Shown: one piece after another, positions 32,761 through 42,309 of the stretch
Position numbering within the stretch: position 1 is the first letter of the stretch
How the letters are laid out: every line of letters begins with the position of its first letter
Origin: RPQJ01 sp963712815
GTDB lineage: Bacteria > Pseudomonadota > Gammaproteobacteria > Steroidobacterales > Steroidobacteraceae
Assembly (NCBI GenBank): GCA_963712815.1
Contig: CAVQJL010000011.1
Location: 1 to 64,000 of the forward strand
DNA: 64,000 bases
Reading direction: 5' to 3'
Translations under genes and position numbers: made by a program
Notes under the pieces: model-generated
The model's database searches: none
What the model was told of the DNA's origin: nothing
Seen by the model: the letters and a program-made list of their open reading frames with translations, nothing else

Positions 32761-33855
32761 CTAGTCGGGCCGCCGCCCGAGCTTCAACGCCTTGCGCACC
32801 TCGGCAAAGTCCGTGGGTCGCTCGCGCGGCGGGAAGAAATCGTCCGGGAACCAGATGAACGAGAGGCGCATCAGCCGCTCGCTCGGGTCGCAGCCCGGCG
32901 GCTCGCAGGGGTCGCGGCTCGGCTCCACCTGGCGGATGTAGAGCCCGAAGCGGTTGCCGCTGCGCAGCAGGGTGTTGTCCGAGAACGGCAGCGAATACGG
33001 CGACAGCGTGAACTCCACGAACTCGCTGCGGGCCGCCTGGCCGGCCACCTTGCGCGCGCTGGCCGGCTCGACCGTGATGTACGCGCCGAGACTCTGGTTG
33101 GCCCAGTCGAGGTCGTTGAGCGAAATGAGCAGTCGATCGCGGCAGTCCGGCGAGACGGCCACCAGCTGGCGCGACTGGCGTTCGGAATGGTCGCCGCCTC
33201 GGCGCACGCACTGCAGCTCGAGAGACCCCGGGCTGGCGCCGGCCGCCTCGGGCAGGAAGCAGGTCTGCGGGCCATCAGCGGCCTCCTCGGCCGTCGAAAC
33301 GAGCCAGAGCTCCTCGAAGATCCCGGCACGCTCCTCCGCCGTCGCGCAGCCGGCGTCGTCGGCCCGGCCCAGCATGGCGATCTGCCGGCCGGTCACGCGA
33401 CGCCCCACCGAGCGCAGCGTTCGACGGTTCGCCGGCGTCTGTCCATCGAGTCGCTCGACGTAGCGCAGCAGCGGCCCGAGTTCGAAGTGCTCGTGGAAGT
33501 TGAGCGCGAGCAGCTCGGCCAGCAGCGTCAGCCGGTCGGCCCGCTCGCGCGCGACGGCAGCCGTGTCGTCGCTGGCGGTGACGCCGCTGACGAGCTTGCT
33601 CTGGTCGATCAACGGATTGACGAGCTGGCTGAACATGTTCGAGCGCAGGTTGCTCTCGGCCTGCTCGCGCTGGTTGATGGTGGCGCGCGCGTTGTTGCGC
33701 TCGGAAATGGTGAGCGTGAGCCACGTGCCCACGATGGTGGCCATGACCGTCAGCGTGGGCAGGGCCAGCTTGTTGAAGATCTCGACCCAGAACTGGAACC
33801 GCGTCCTCCAGCCGCCCCCGGCCGGCAAGTTCTCGGGTCCACGTGCGTCGCTCAC
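32761..33855 (-). CDS. Membrane protein of unknown function
   Basis: 364 residues. A single membrane helix (LALPTLTVMATIVGTWLTLT) precedes a large domain with SNLRSNMFSQLVNPLIDQSK and conserved blocks (LLAELLALNFHEHFELGPLL, LDWANQSLGAYITVEPASAR). C-terminal motif FIWFPDDFFPPRERPTDFAE. Starts with GTG at 33855. I do not recognise it; the preceding small secreted gene (33865-34149) is in the same direction and ten bases away, suggesting co-expression. Confidence 0.6.
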   Translation of the reverse strand: MSDARGPENLPAGGGWRTRFQFWVEIFNKLALPTLTVMATIVGTWLTLTISERNNARATINQREQAESNLRSNMFSQLVNPLIDQSKLVSGVTASDDTAAVARERADRLTLLAELLALNFHEHFELGPLLRYVERLDGQTPANRRTLRSVGRRVTGRQIAMLGRADDAGCATAEERAGIFEELWLVSTAEEAADGPQTCFLPEAAGASPGSLELQCVRRGGDHSERQSRQLVAVSPDCRDRLLISLNDLDWANQSLGAYITVEPASARKVAGQAARSEFVEFTLSPYSLPFSDNTLLRSGNRFGLYIRQVEPSRDPCEPPGCDPSERLMRLSFIWFPDDFFPPRERPTDFAEVRKALKLGRRPD

Positions 33856-33864
33856 GAGCGGGAC

Positions 33865-34149
33865 CTAGCTGCAGTCGAGATTCACGCTGGTCGGTTGCGC
33901 GAGGCTGCGCAGCGTCAGCTTCTTGCCCTTGTTCGGGGCGAGGCACTCCGCGACGTACGAGCCCGCGGGCAGCCAGACCTGGAAGGACCCAGCCGGAAGG
34001 CGCGCAACCTCCTTGCCGTCGCGGTCCCGGATCACCGCCTCGGCGTTCGCCGGGCCCACGACGCCCTGCACCACATCTGCCATTGAAGGTGGAGCGAGGA
34101 GCGCCGTCGCCAGCGCGAGGGCGGTAAAGAGCGGAGACGAGGAACGCAT
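33865..34149 (-). CDS. Small exported protein of unknown function
   Basis: 94 residues with a cleavable signal peptide (SPLFTALALATALLAPPSMA) and a small beta-rich domain (DRDGKEVARLPAGSFQVWLP) ending in Cys. A second Cys in YVAECLAPNK could pair with it. It is ten bases upstream of the membrane protein gene. No family recognised. Confidence 0.6.
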   Translation of the reverse strand: MRSSSPLFTALALATALLAPPSMADVVQGVVGPANAEAVIRDRDGKEVARLPAGSFQVWLPAGSYVAECLAPNKGKKLTLRSLAQPTSVNLDCS

Positions 34150-34283
34150 CGATCAGTCTCCGATGTTGACGTGACTCGACCAGCCTAGACCTGCGAGGTA
34201 ACCCGCACAAGCCTCGGTACGATCAGCGGCCACCGGCGTTCGTGCCGGACGTGTCGCGGCGGCCGCGCAACGTCGCCCGCGGC

Positions 34284-34769
34284 TCAGAAGATATACGCGA
34301 GCGCGAACAGGCCGAGCATCGTGAAGATCAGCGCGAGCTTGGCAAGCGTGCCGAACAGCAGCCCGATCCAGGTCGCGACGCCGGCGCGCGTGGCCTGCTG
34401 CACCTGGCCGTGCGACATCAGCTCGCCCGCCACGGCACCCGCGAACGGACCGAGAATCAGGCCCGGCAGCCCGAGGAACAGGCCCGCCAGCGTGCCGAGC
34501 GCGGCGCCGACGACCGCGAGCTTCGTCGCGCCGACGCGCTTCGCGCCCATCGCCGTGGCCGTGATGTCGATCGCGAACGACAGCAGCGTCAGCACGCCGA
34601 GCACCACCAGCGGAAACGCGCCGACCTGCTCGAACCCGCCCGCCCAGGCCGCGAGCAGCAGGCCCGCGAACACCAGCGGCACGCCGGGCAGCGCCGGCAG
34701 CACGGAACCCGCGATGCCGATGCCCACCATCAGCAGCGCCAGCACCCACCAAAGCACTTCGACCGACAT
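34284..34769 (-). CDS. DUF456 membrane protein
   Basis: 161 residues with five or six hydrophobic segments and the DUF456 signature: LPGVPLVFAGLLLAAW, ATAMGAKRVGATKLAVVGAA, GLFLGLPGLILGPFAGAVAG with the GxxxGxxxGP pattern. A widespread, uncharacterised inner-membrane protein of bacteria. It is divergent from hrpB (87-base gap). Confidence 0.82.
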   Translation of the reverse strand: MSVEVLWWVLALLMVGIGIAGSVLPALPGVPLVFAGLLLAAWAGGFEQVGAFPLVVLGVLTLLSFAIDITATAMGAKRVGATKLAVVGAALGTLAGLFLGLPGLILGPFAGAVAGELMSHGQVQQATRAGVATWIGLLFGTLAKLALIFTMLGLFALAYIF

Positions 34770-34856
34770 CCATCACCTCGAGACTTACCGGAAGCGGCCA
34801 TGGTGCCCTTCGGCGGGCCGGCCGTCATCCCGCGCGGTAGACTCCGGCCCCTCAGC

Positions 34857-37403
34857 ATGCAAGCACTCCCGCCACTGCCGATCGTCGCGGCGCTGCCCGC
34901 GCTCGCCGAGGCGCTCGAGGCCGGCCGGCAGGTGGTACTCGAGGCACCGCCGGGCGCAGGCAAGAGCACCGTGGTGCCGCTCGCGCTGCTCGAGGCGGCG
35001 TGGCGCGGCGACGGGCGCATCGTGATGCTCGAGCCGCGGCGCATCGCGGCGCGCGCGGTCGCCGAGCGCATGGCAACGCTGCTCGGCGAGCGCTGCGGCG
35101 AACGCGTCGGTTTCCGGACGCGGCTCGAATCGCGCGTCGGACCCGCCACGCGCCTCGAGGTCGTGACCGAGGGCATCCTCACCCGGCAGCTGCAGCACGA
35201 CGCGGCGCTCGAGGGCGTCGCCTGCGTGATCTTCGACGAGTTCCACGAGCGCGGCCTGCAAGGCGACCTCGGGCTCGCGCTCGCGCTCGAGTGCCAGCGT
35301 CACCTGCGTCCCGAGCTGCGCATCCTGGTGATGTCGGCCACGCTCGACGGCGAGGCGCTCGCGCGCCTGATGGGCGCGGCGCGCATCGTGAAGGCGCCGG
35401 GGCAGATGTTCGAGGTCGAGACCTTCCACGTCGCGCCGCCGCCCGGCGCCGCACCGCACTCCCTCGCGCAGCGCGTCGCGGGCCGCATCTCGGCGGCGCT
35501 CGAATTGCACGAGGGCGACGTGCTGGCGTTCCTGCCGGGCGCGGGCGAGATCCGCCGCGTGGTCGAGGCGCTGTCCGGGCGCCTGCCGGCGGATCGCTGC
35601 GTGGTGCTGCCGCTGTACGGCGACCTGCCGTCCGCCGCGCAGGACGCCGTGCTGCGCCCCGACCCGCGCGGCCGCCGCAAGATCGTCGTCGCCACCAACC
35701 TCGCGGAGACCAGCCTCACCATCGACGGCGTGCGCATCGTCGTGGACTCGGGGCAGGAACGCCGCAACCGCTTCGATCCCGCGAGCGGCATGAGCCGCCT
35801 CGAGACCGTGCGCATCTCGCGCGCCTCGGCCGACCAGCGGCGCGGGCGCGCGGGCCGCACGGCGCCGGGCGTGTGCTACCGGCTGTGGAGCGAATCGGCG
35901 CACGCCGCGCTGCTGCCGCAGGCCCCTGCCGAGATCCTCGAGGCCGACCTTGCCCCGCTCGCACTCGAGCTGGCCTGCTGGGGCGCCGACGATCCGACGA
36001 CGCTCGCCTGGCTCGACCCGCCGCCGGCGGCGTCGCTGGCGCAGGCACGCGAGTTGCTGGAGGGGCTCGAGGCGCTGGACACGCAAGGCCGCGTGAAGCC
36101 GCTCGGCCGCGAGATGGCCGCGCTCGGCGTGCACCCGCGCCTGGCGCACATGATCCTGCGCGGCCAGGGGCTGGGCCTGGGACCGCTCGCCTGCGCCGTC
36201 GCGGCGCTGCTCTCGGAGCGCGACCCGCTGCGCGGCGCCGCCGGACCCGCAGATCCCGACCTGCGCAGCCGCGTCGATGCGCTGCACGGGCGCAGCCTGC
36301 CGCCCGGCATGACCGCGGACCGCGGCGCGCTCGCCCGCATCGGCCGCGTGGTCGAGCAGCTCGAGCGCCGGATCGGGCGGCGCACGCGATCGAGCGGGGC
36401 GAAACCGGCGATACCGCCGCAGGAATCCGAGGCCGTCGGGCTGCTGCTCGCCTTCGCTTATCCCGATCGCATCGGCCGCGTGCGCAGCGAGAGCGGCGGC
36501 CGTTACCTGCTCTCGGGCGGACGCGGGGCCGCGCTGCCGGGCCCGAGCGCACTCGCCCGCGCCGAGTACCTCGCGGTCGCGGCGCTCGACGCGGGAGAGC
36601 GCGAGGCGCGCATCCAGCTCGCCGCGCCGCTGTCGCTGTCGCTGCTCACGCAGCACTTCGGTGCGCTGGTGGAGGAGACGACCCGCGTGGAGTGGGACCC
36701 GCGCAGCGAGGCGGTCGCCGCGCGGCGCATCCGCCGTCTCGGCCAGCTCGTGCTCGAGGACGAGCCGCTGCGCGATCCGGGCGAGCGCGCCACCGCAGCG
36801 ATGCTCGACGGCATCCGCGCGCTCGGGCTGCGCTGCCTGCCGTGGACGCGCGAGCTCGAGCAGTGGCGGGCCCGCGTGGCCTTCGCCCGGGCGACCGATC
36901 CGCAAGGTGCCTCGACCTGGCCCGACCTCTCGGACGAGGCCCTGCTCGCAAGTCTCGAGTCCTGGCTCGCGCCGTGGCTCGAGCGCATCACGCGCCGCGA
37001 GCAGCTCGCGCGCCTCGACCTCGGCGGCGCGCTGCGTGCACTGCTCGACTGGAACGCACAGCGGCGCCTCGACGCCTGGGCGCCCACGCACCTCGCCGTG
37101 CCGAGCGGTTCGCGCATCGCCATCGACTATTCGGGCGGCGTGCCGACGCTGGCCGTGCGCCTGCAGGAGGTCTTCGGACTCGCCGAGTCGCCGCGCGTGG
37201 CCGGGGGCCGCGTCCCCGTGACGCTCGAGCTGCTGTCGCCGGCGCGCCGACCGGTGCAGGTGACGCGCGACCTCGAGAGCTTCTGGTCGCGCGGCTACCA
37301 CGAGGTGCGCAAGGAATTGAAGGGCCGCTACCCGAAGCACTACTGGCCCGACGACCCGCGCGAGGCGGTGGCGACCCGGCGGGTGCGTCCGCCGGGCGCG
37401 TGA
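34857..37403 (+). CDS. hrpB: ATP-dependent helicase HrpB
   Basis: 848 residues, the normal size for HrpB, a DEAH-box helicase found in proteobacteria. Motifs: EAPPGAGKSTVVPLAL (Walker A), FDEFHERGLQGD (DEFH as motif II), MSATLD, VATNLAETSLTIDGVRIVVD, and SADQRRGRAGRTAPGVCYRL (motif VI). The C-terminal HrpB domain is present (ALGVHPRLAHMILRGQGLG). RNA or DNA substrate role is not established. The ATG at 34857 is chosen as the family start; the frame extends far upstream without coding character. Confidence 0.9.
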   Translation: MQALPPLPIVAALPALAEALEAGRQVVLEAPPGAGKSTVVPLALLEAAWRGDGRIVMLEPRRIAARAVAERMATLLGERCGERVGFRTRLESRVGPATRLEVVTEGILTRQLQHDAALEGVACVIFDEFHERGLQGDLGLALALECQRHLRPELRILVMSATLDGEALARLMGAARIVKAPGQMFEVETFHVAPPPGAAPHSLAQRVAGRISAALELHEGDVLAFLPGAGEIRRVVEALSGRLPADRCVVLPLYGDLPSAAQDAVLRPDPRGRRKIVVATNLAETSLTIDGVRIVVDSGQERRNRFDPASGMSRLETVRISRASADQRRGRAGRTAPGVCYRLWSESAHAALLPQAPAEILEADLAPLALELACWGADDPTTLAWLDPPPAASLAQARELLEGLEALDTQGRVKPLGREMAALGVHPRLAHMILRGQGLGLGPLACAVAALLSERDPLRGAAGPADPDLRSRVDALHGRSLPPGMTADRGALARIGRVVEQLERRIGRRTRSSGAKPAIPPQESEAVGLLLAFAYPDRIGRVRSESGGRYLLSGGRGAALPGPSALARAEYLAVAALDAGEREARIQLAAPLSLSLLTQHFGALVEETTRVEWDPRSEAVAARRIRRLGQLVLEDEPLRDPGERATAAMLDGIRALGLRCLPWTRELEQWRARVAFARATDPQGASTWPDLSDEALLASLESWLAPWLERITRREQLARLDLGGALRALLDWNAQRRLDAWAPTHLAVPSGSRIAIDYSGGVPTLAVRLQEVFGLAESPRVAGGRVPVTLELLSPARRPVQVTRDLESFWSRGYHEVRKELKGRYPKHYWPDDPREAVATRRVRPPGA

Positions 37404-37406
37404 GGC

Positions 37407-38607
37407 TCACTCCGCCCGCAGCGCCTCCACCGGATCGAGGCGCGCCGCGTTCATGGCGGGCAGGATGCCGGCCACCAGCCCGATCAGCACCGCGAGCGCG
37501 AGCGCGGCTGCGACGAACGGCGCCGAGAAGCTGACCGGCAGCGCGGGCACCGTGGCGCCGAGCAGCCACGCGAGGCCGCCGCCCGCGGCGAGCCCGGCGA
37601 GCCCGCCCAGCGTCGAGAGCACCACGGCCTCGGCCAGGAACACCGCGCGCACCTGCTCGCGGCCCGCGCCGAGTGCGCGCAGCAGGCCGATCTCGGCGGT
37701 TCGCTCGCGCACGGCGATGGTCATGATGGTGAAGATGCCGACCGCGCCCACCAGCAGCGAGATGCTGCCGAGCGCGGCCACGGCAAAGGTGAGCACGTCG
37801 AGCACCGAGCCCAGCGTGTCGAGCATCTGCTGCTGGGTACGGATGGTGAAGTCCTCGTCGCCGTGGCGATCGACCAGCACGCGCCGCAGCGCGGCCTCGA
37901 GCTCGGCCACCGGGGCCCGCTCCTCGTAGTGCACGTCGATCTCGATCAGGCCCTCGCGGTTGAACAGCTCGAGCGCGCTGGCCGCGGGGATGTACACCGT
38001 GTCGTCGAGGTCGAAGCCGAGCATCGAGCCCTTCGGCCGCATGACGCCGACGACGCGGTAGCGATCGCCGCCGATGCGCACCGTCTCGCCGAGTGCGTTG
38101 GCGTCGCCGAACAGCTCGCGCGCCATCTTCGAGCCGAGCACCGCGAAGCTGCGCGGCGCGCGCGGGTCGTCCGCGGGCAGGAACCCGCCCTGCGCCACGT
38201 CGAAGCGGAACGCCTCGGCGAAATCGGGGCCCGCGCCGTACACGGTCACGCGCCGCTTGCGGCCGTTGCCCTCGACCTCGGCGTTGCCCTGCACCATCGG
38301 GTCCGCGGCGAGCACGTAGGGCACGCGCCGGAGCGCCACCGCGTCGTCGAGCGTGAGCGGGCGGACGGAGCCGAACACGCCCACGGACCCGCCCATGGTC
38401 TCGGCCCGTCCCGGCGTGACGCTGATCAGGTTGGTGCCGAACTGCGTGAACTCCGAGACCGACGAAGCGGTGCACGCCCTCGCCGATCGAGGTGAGCAGC
38501 ACCACGGCCGCGACGCCCACCGCGATGCCGAGCGCCGTGAGCAGGGCGCGCATGCGGTGCGCGCGCACCGAGTGCCCGGTGAAGCGCACGAGGTCCGCCC
38601 CGCGCAC
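37407..38607 (-). CDS. ABC transporter permease, MacB/FtsX type, one frameshift
   Basis: About 400 residues, second of two permeases. N-terminal membrane helix region (RMRALLTALGIAVGVAAVVL), a large periplasmic domain (GNGRKRRVTVYGAGPDFAEA, FAVLGSKMARELFGDANALG) and three C-terminal membrane helices with RTAEIGLLRALGAGREQVRA and LDPVEALRAE. A one-base insertion near 38463 separates the N-terminal part from the rest; the expected FxxVSEFTQFGTNL continues in the other frame. GTG start at 38607, three bases after the neighbour's stop. Confidence 0.85.
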
Positions 38608-38609
38608 GC

Positions 38610-39821
38610 TCAGCGCCTCCCCGCCAGCGCGACGACCGGGTCGAGCCGCGCCGCGCGTCGCGCCGGCATGAGCCCGAAGACGATGCCGCTCGCCACGGCG
38701 ATCAGCATCGCGAGCGCGACCGCCCAGGCCGGCGCGCCGACCGGCAACGCCGGATAGGCACGCCCGATCAGCCAGTTCACCGCGTAGCCGACCGCGAGCC
38801 CGGCGAGCGCACCGGCCACCGACAGCAGCACCGCCTCGGTCAGGAACAGCGCGGTGATCTGCCGGCGCCGCGCGCCGAGCGCCTTCAGCAGCCCGATCTC
38901 GGCCGTGCGCTGGCTCACGGCCACCAGCATCACGTTCATGATCAGGATGCCGGCGACGACGAGGCTGATCGAGGCGATGCCGGCGAGCGTGAGCGTGAGC
39001 GCCGTGAAGATGCGGTCGAAGGTGGCGAGCACCGCGTCCTGCGTGATCACGGTGACGTCCTCCTCGCCCTGGTGGCGCTCGGTGAGCAGCCGCAGCACCT
39101 CCTGCCGCGCCCGCGGCGTTGAGTCGCGGTCGCGCGCCTGCACCAGGATGCGGAACAGCGACTCGGTGTTGAACAGCTGCTGCGCGCTGCGCACCGGGAT
39201 GATCACGAGTTCCTGCAGGTCGAAGCCGACCGACCGGCCCTCGTCGCCCAGCACGCCGATGACGCGGAAGCGCCGGTCGCCGATGCGCACCGAGCCGCCC
39301 ACGGCCGGCCGGTCGGGGAAGAGCTCGCTGCGCACCTTGCTGCCGATCACGCACACCGCCATGTCGCGGTCGAGCTCGCCGGGCGGCAGGAACCGGCCCT
39401 GGCCCATCGAGAGGTTGCGCACCACGAGGAAGTCGGCGGTGGTGCCGAGCACCGGCACCTCGCGCGCGAGCTGCGCGGCGCTCACCGGCACCGAGCCGAT
39501 GACGATCGGCGCGATGCGCTCCACGCCGGGCAACCTGAGCAGCGCCAGCGCGTCGCCGAGGGTGAGGTCGCGCGGCGTCTCCCCCGCGAACAATCCCGGC
39601 TGCACGCCCGTGGTCTCCGAGCGACCCGGCAGCACGATCAGGAGGTCGGTGCCGAGCGCCTGGAACTCGCCCGTGACGTAGCGGCGCGCGCCCTCGCCGA
39701 GCGAGGTGAGCACGATCACGGCGGCCACGCCGATCGCCATCGCGACCAGCATCATCAGGCTGCGCAGCCGCGCCCGCAGCAGCGACTCGGCGGCGAGGTG
39801 CAGCAGGTCGCCGTTCCTCAT
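38610..39821 (-). CDS. ABC transporter permease, MacB/FtsX type
   Basis: 403 residues, intact. Same architecture as the next gene: first membrane helix (RARLRSLMMLVAMAIGVAAV), MacB-type periplasmic domain (FQALGTDLLIVLPGRSE; GSKVRSELFPDRPAVGGSVR) and C-terminal helices with QRTAEIGLLKALGARRRQIT. Its ATG overlaps the ATPase stop codon (ATGA). It probably pairs with the other permease as a heterodimer exporting a peptide, drug or lipoprotein. Confidence 0.88.
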   Translation of the reverse strand: MRNGDLLHLAAESLLRARLRSLMMLVAMAIGVAAVIVLTSLGEGARRYVTGEFQALGTDLLIVLPGRSETTGVQPGLFAGETPRDLTLGDALALLRLPGVERIAPIVIGSVPVSAAQLAREVPVLGTTADFLVVRNLSMGQGRFLPPGELDRDMAVCVIGSKVRSELFPDRPAVGGSVRIGDRRFRVIGVLGDEGRSVGFDLQELVIIPVRSAQQLFNTESLFRILVQARDRDSTPRARQEVLRLLTERHQGEEDVTVITQDAVLATFDRIFTALTLTLAGIASISLVVAGILIMNVMLVAVSQRTAEIGLLKALGARRRQITALFLTEAVLLSVAGALAGLAVGYAVNWLIGRAYPALPVGAPAWAVALAMLIAVASGIVFGLMPARRAARLDPVVALAGRR

Positions 39822-40525
39822 GGGACCGGTCCCGGCGCAGGCGCAGCGTCCGGCGTCGGGGCGTCGTGCACCACGCGACCGTCGCGCATGCGGATCTGTC
39901 GCCGCGAGCGTGCCGAGACCTCGTCGTCGTGCGTGACGACGATGAGCGTGATCCCCCCGGCGTTCAGCGCCTCGAGCACCGCGAGCACCTCGGCGCCCGA
40001 GGCGTGGTCGAGGTTGCCGGTGGGCTCGTCGGCGAGCACCACCGTCGGCCGCATCACCATGGCGCGCGCGATGGCGACGCGCTGGCGCTGGCCGCCGGAG
40101 AGCTGGTCCGGCCGGTGGTGGGCGCGGTCCGTGAGGCCGAGCGCCGCGAGCGCCTCGGTCACGCGCGTACGGCGCGCGGCCGGCGCCTGTCCGGCCAGCA
40201 CCAGGGGCAGTTCGACGTTCTCGAAGGCCGTGAGGCGCGGCACGAGGTGGAACGACTGGAAGATGAAGCCGATGCTGCGCGCCCGCAGGCCCGCGAGCGC
40301 GTCGTCGTCGAGCTCGGTGGTCTCGTGGCCGTCGAGCCGGTAGCGGCCCTCGCTCGGCCGGTCGAGCAGGCCGATCACGTTGAGCAGCGTGGACTTGCCG
40401 GAGCCGCTCGGCCCCATGATCGACACGTACTCGCCCGCGTCCAGGCGCAGGTTCACGTCGTCGAGCGCGCGGACGAGCTGCTCCCCGACCTGGAAACGGC
40501 GGTGGATGCCCTCGAGCTCGATCAC
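39818..40525 (-). CDS. ABC transporter ATP-binding protein, MacB/LolD type
   Basis: 235 residues. Walker A GPSGSGKSTLLNVIGLLDRP, Q-loop FQSFHLVPRLTAFENV, signature LSGGQRQRVAIARAMVMRPT, Walker B VVLADEPTGNLD, H-loop IVVTHD. It powers the two downstream permeases. GTG start at 40525, twelve bases after the adaptor gene's stop. Confidence 0.92.
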   Translation of the reverse strand: MIELEGIHRRFQVGEQLVRALDDVNLRLDAGEYVSIMGPSGSGKSTLLNVIGLLDRPSEGRYRLDGHETTELDDDALAGLRARSIGFIFQSFHLVPRLTAFENVELPLVLAGQAPAARRTRVTEALAALGLTDRAHHRPDQLSGGQRQRVAIARAMVMRPTVVLADEPTGNLDHASGAEVLAVLEALNAGGITLIVVTHDDEVSARSRRQIRMRDGRVVHDAPTPDAAPAPGPVP

Positions 40526-40537
40526 GACCGCCCCGCC

Positions 40538-41665
40538 TCAGCGGGCCACCGCCGGCACGCCGTCGGCCAGGCCTTCGCGATCGATCGAGATCACCACCCG
40601 GTCGCCGGCCTCGAGGCCACCGGTGACCTCGGTGTACTCCCAGTTGCCGAGGCCGGTCGTGACCTCGCGTGCGCGGATGCGGTCGTCCTCGAGCAGGTAC
40701 ACCCGCTTGCCCTCGAGCAGCGCGCGCGTCGGCACGCGCAGCACGTCGGTACGCTCGGCGAGGATCACCTCGACGTCGGCGCTGTACCCCGGCAGCAGCG
40801 CCGCGTCTCCCGTCTCGTCCACCTCGGCCTCGACCTCGACGGTGCGCGCCTGCTTCTCGGTGTCGAGCACGTAGGGCGCGACGCGGCGCACGTGCGCGGG
40901 GAAGCTGCGGTCGCGGAACGCGTCGAGGCTCACGCGCGCGGGCATGCCCTCGCGCACGCGCGGTGCGTCCACCTCGTCGATGGGGGCGGTGATGTAGATG
41001 CAGCTCGTGTCGATCACGTCGACCGCGGGCGGCGTGGGGATGCCGACCGGCGAGGGCGTGACGAACTCGCCGAGCTCGCCGTTGATCTCGGCGACGGTGC
41101 CCGCGAACGGCGCGCGCAGCAGCGTGCGCTCGAGCCGCGCCCGCGCGGCTTCGATGCGCGCCTCGCTGACGCGGACCTGCTCACCGGCGGCGCGGCAGGC
41201 CGCCTCGCGCGCCTCCGCCTCGCCTGCGGCGCGCTCGGCGAGTTCGGTCGACACCAGTCGCCGCTCGGTCAGGCTCGCGAGGCGGTTCGACTCGCGGCGC
41301 GCCACGCGCGCGGCGACGCAGGCTTCCTCGCGACGGGCGCGCGCCGCCGCCGCATCGCGCTCCGTGACCGCGAGCTCGGCGCGGACGTCGTCGTTCCACA
41401 GCTCGAGCAGCACCTGCCCGGCCTGGACGCGATCTCCCTTCTTCACCGGCAGGCGCGCGATCTGGCCACCGGCCGGCGGCGCGAGCTTGGCGCGCTGGCA
41501 GGCTTTCACGGTGCCGGCCCGGGTGTTGGTGACCGTCTCGGCGACCGTGCCGCGCCCCGCCTCGGCCACTTCGACGACGATCGGCTTGGCCCGCCCGAGC
41601 CACAGCGCGGCGGCCACGCCGGCAGCCGCGAGGGTCGCGAGGATTCCGATCGTGCGCCACTTCAT
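40538..41665 (-). CDS. Periplasmic adaptor (membrane fusion) protein, MacA-like
   Basis: 375 residues with a short N-terminal membrane anchor (RTIGILATLAAAGVAAALWL), a biotinyl-lipoyl-like half (TVKACQRAKLAPPAGGQIAR, KKGDRVQAGQVLLELWNDDV), a long helical hairpin (AARARREEACVAARVARRES through RIEAARARLERTLL), the other lipoyl half (APFAGTVAEINGELGEFV) and a beta-barrel/MP domain. It joins the ABC transporter at 37407-40525 to an outer-membrane channel. First gene of that operon. ATG at 41665. Confidence 0.88.
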   Translation of the reverse strand: MKWRTIGILATLAAAGVAAALWLGRAKPIVVEVAEAGRGTVAETVTNTRAGTVKACQRAKLAPPAGGQIARLPVKKGDRVQAGQVLLELWNDDVRAELAVTERDAAAARARREEACVAARVARRESNRLASLTERRLVSTELAERAAGEAEAREAACRAAGEQVRVSEARIEAARARLERTLLRAPFAGTVAEINGELGEFVTPSPVGIPTPPAVDVIDTSCIYITAPIDEVDAPRVREGMPARVSLDAFRDRSFPAHVRRVAPYVLDTEKQARTVEVEAEVDETGDAALLPGYSADVEVILAERTDVLRVPTRALLEGKRVYLLEDDRIRAREVTTGLGNWEYTEVTGGLEAGDRVVISIDREGLADGVPAVAR

Positions 41666-41793
41666 GCTTCGTCTCCCGCGCTGTACGCCCTGCGATTGCA
41701 GCACCCACCCCGGCTCCGGCGCAATTCGGAACCGCCGCGGAGCGTGGCACGGCGGGGAGACATGCCGTCGCATCCCGGCCTAGACTTTGCCCC

Positions 41794-42309
41794 ATGCTGC
41801 ACGACCGTGGCCACGAATCACGCACGAGTCCCCGCAGCCGCCTCAAGCTCGCGGCGGCCGGCCTGATGCTGGCCGCGACGCTCGCCGCCTGCACGCCGTT
41901 CCGGCCGGGCCTGCCGGGCGAACCCGCGACCACCACGGACCGCGGCGTGATGCTGCTGCGCGTGGCCGAGTCGCGCATCGGCACGCCCTACCGCTACGGC
42001 GGCGCTGGCCCGGATGCCTTCGACTGCAGCGGCCTCGTCTCGTACGCACACCACGAACTGGGCGTGAGCGTGCCGCGCACGGCGGCCGAGCAGTTCGCGG
42101 CGGCCACGCCCGTGCAACGCCAGGAGCTGCGCCCGGGCGACCTGGTGTTCTTCCGGCTGTCGGGCCGCCGGGTGAGCCACGTCGGCATTTACGCGGGCAA
42201 CGACCGATTCGTGCACGCGCCCCAGAGCGGCGGGCACGTACGCGTCGCCAGCCTCGACGATGAAGTGTTTCGCCGCGGCTTCGCGGGCGCGGGGCGACTG
42301 CTGCGCTAG
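41794..42309 (+). CDS. NlpC/P60-family lipoprotein hydrolase
   Basis: 171 residues. Lipoprotein signal with C33 in TLAACTPF. The NlpC/P60 domain shows the Cys-His-His triad: C78 in FDCSGLVSYA, H129 in VSHVGIYAGN and H141 in FVHAPQSGGH. Such enzymes cut D-gamma-glutamyl-meso-DAP bonds of peptidoglycan stem peptides and are often used in cell-wall growth or recycling. Its 3' end overlaps the convergent exonuclease gene by four bases. Confidence 0.9.
   Translation: MLHDRGHESRTSPRSRLKLAAAGLMLAATLAACTPFRPGLPGEPATTTDRGVMLLRVAESRIGTPYRYGGAGPDAFDCSGLVSYAHHELGVSVPRTAAEQFAAATPVQRQELRPGDLVFFRLSGRRVSHVGIYAGNDRFVHAPQSGGHVRVASLDDEVFRRGFAGAGRLLR

Noticed and set aside
34785..37340. 851-residue open frame opposite hrpB
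   Set aside because: Antisense shadow of the HrpB gene; no domain pattern.
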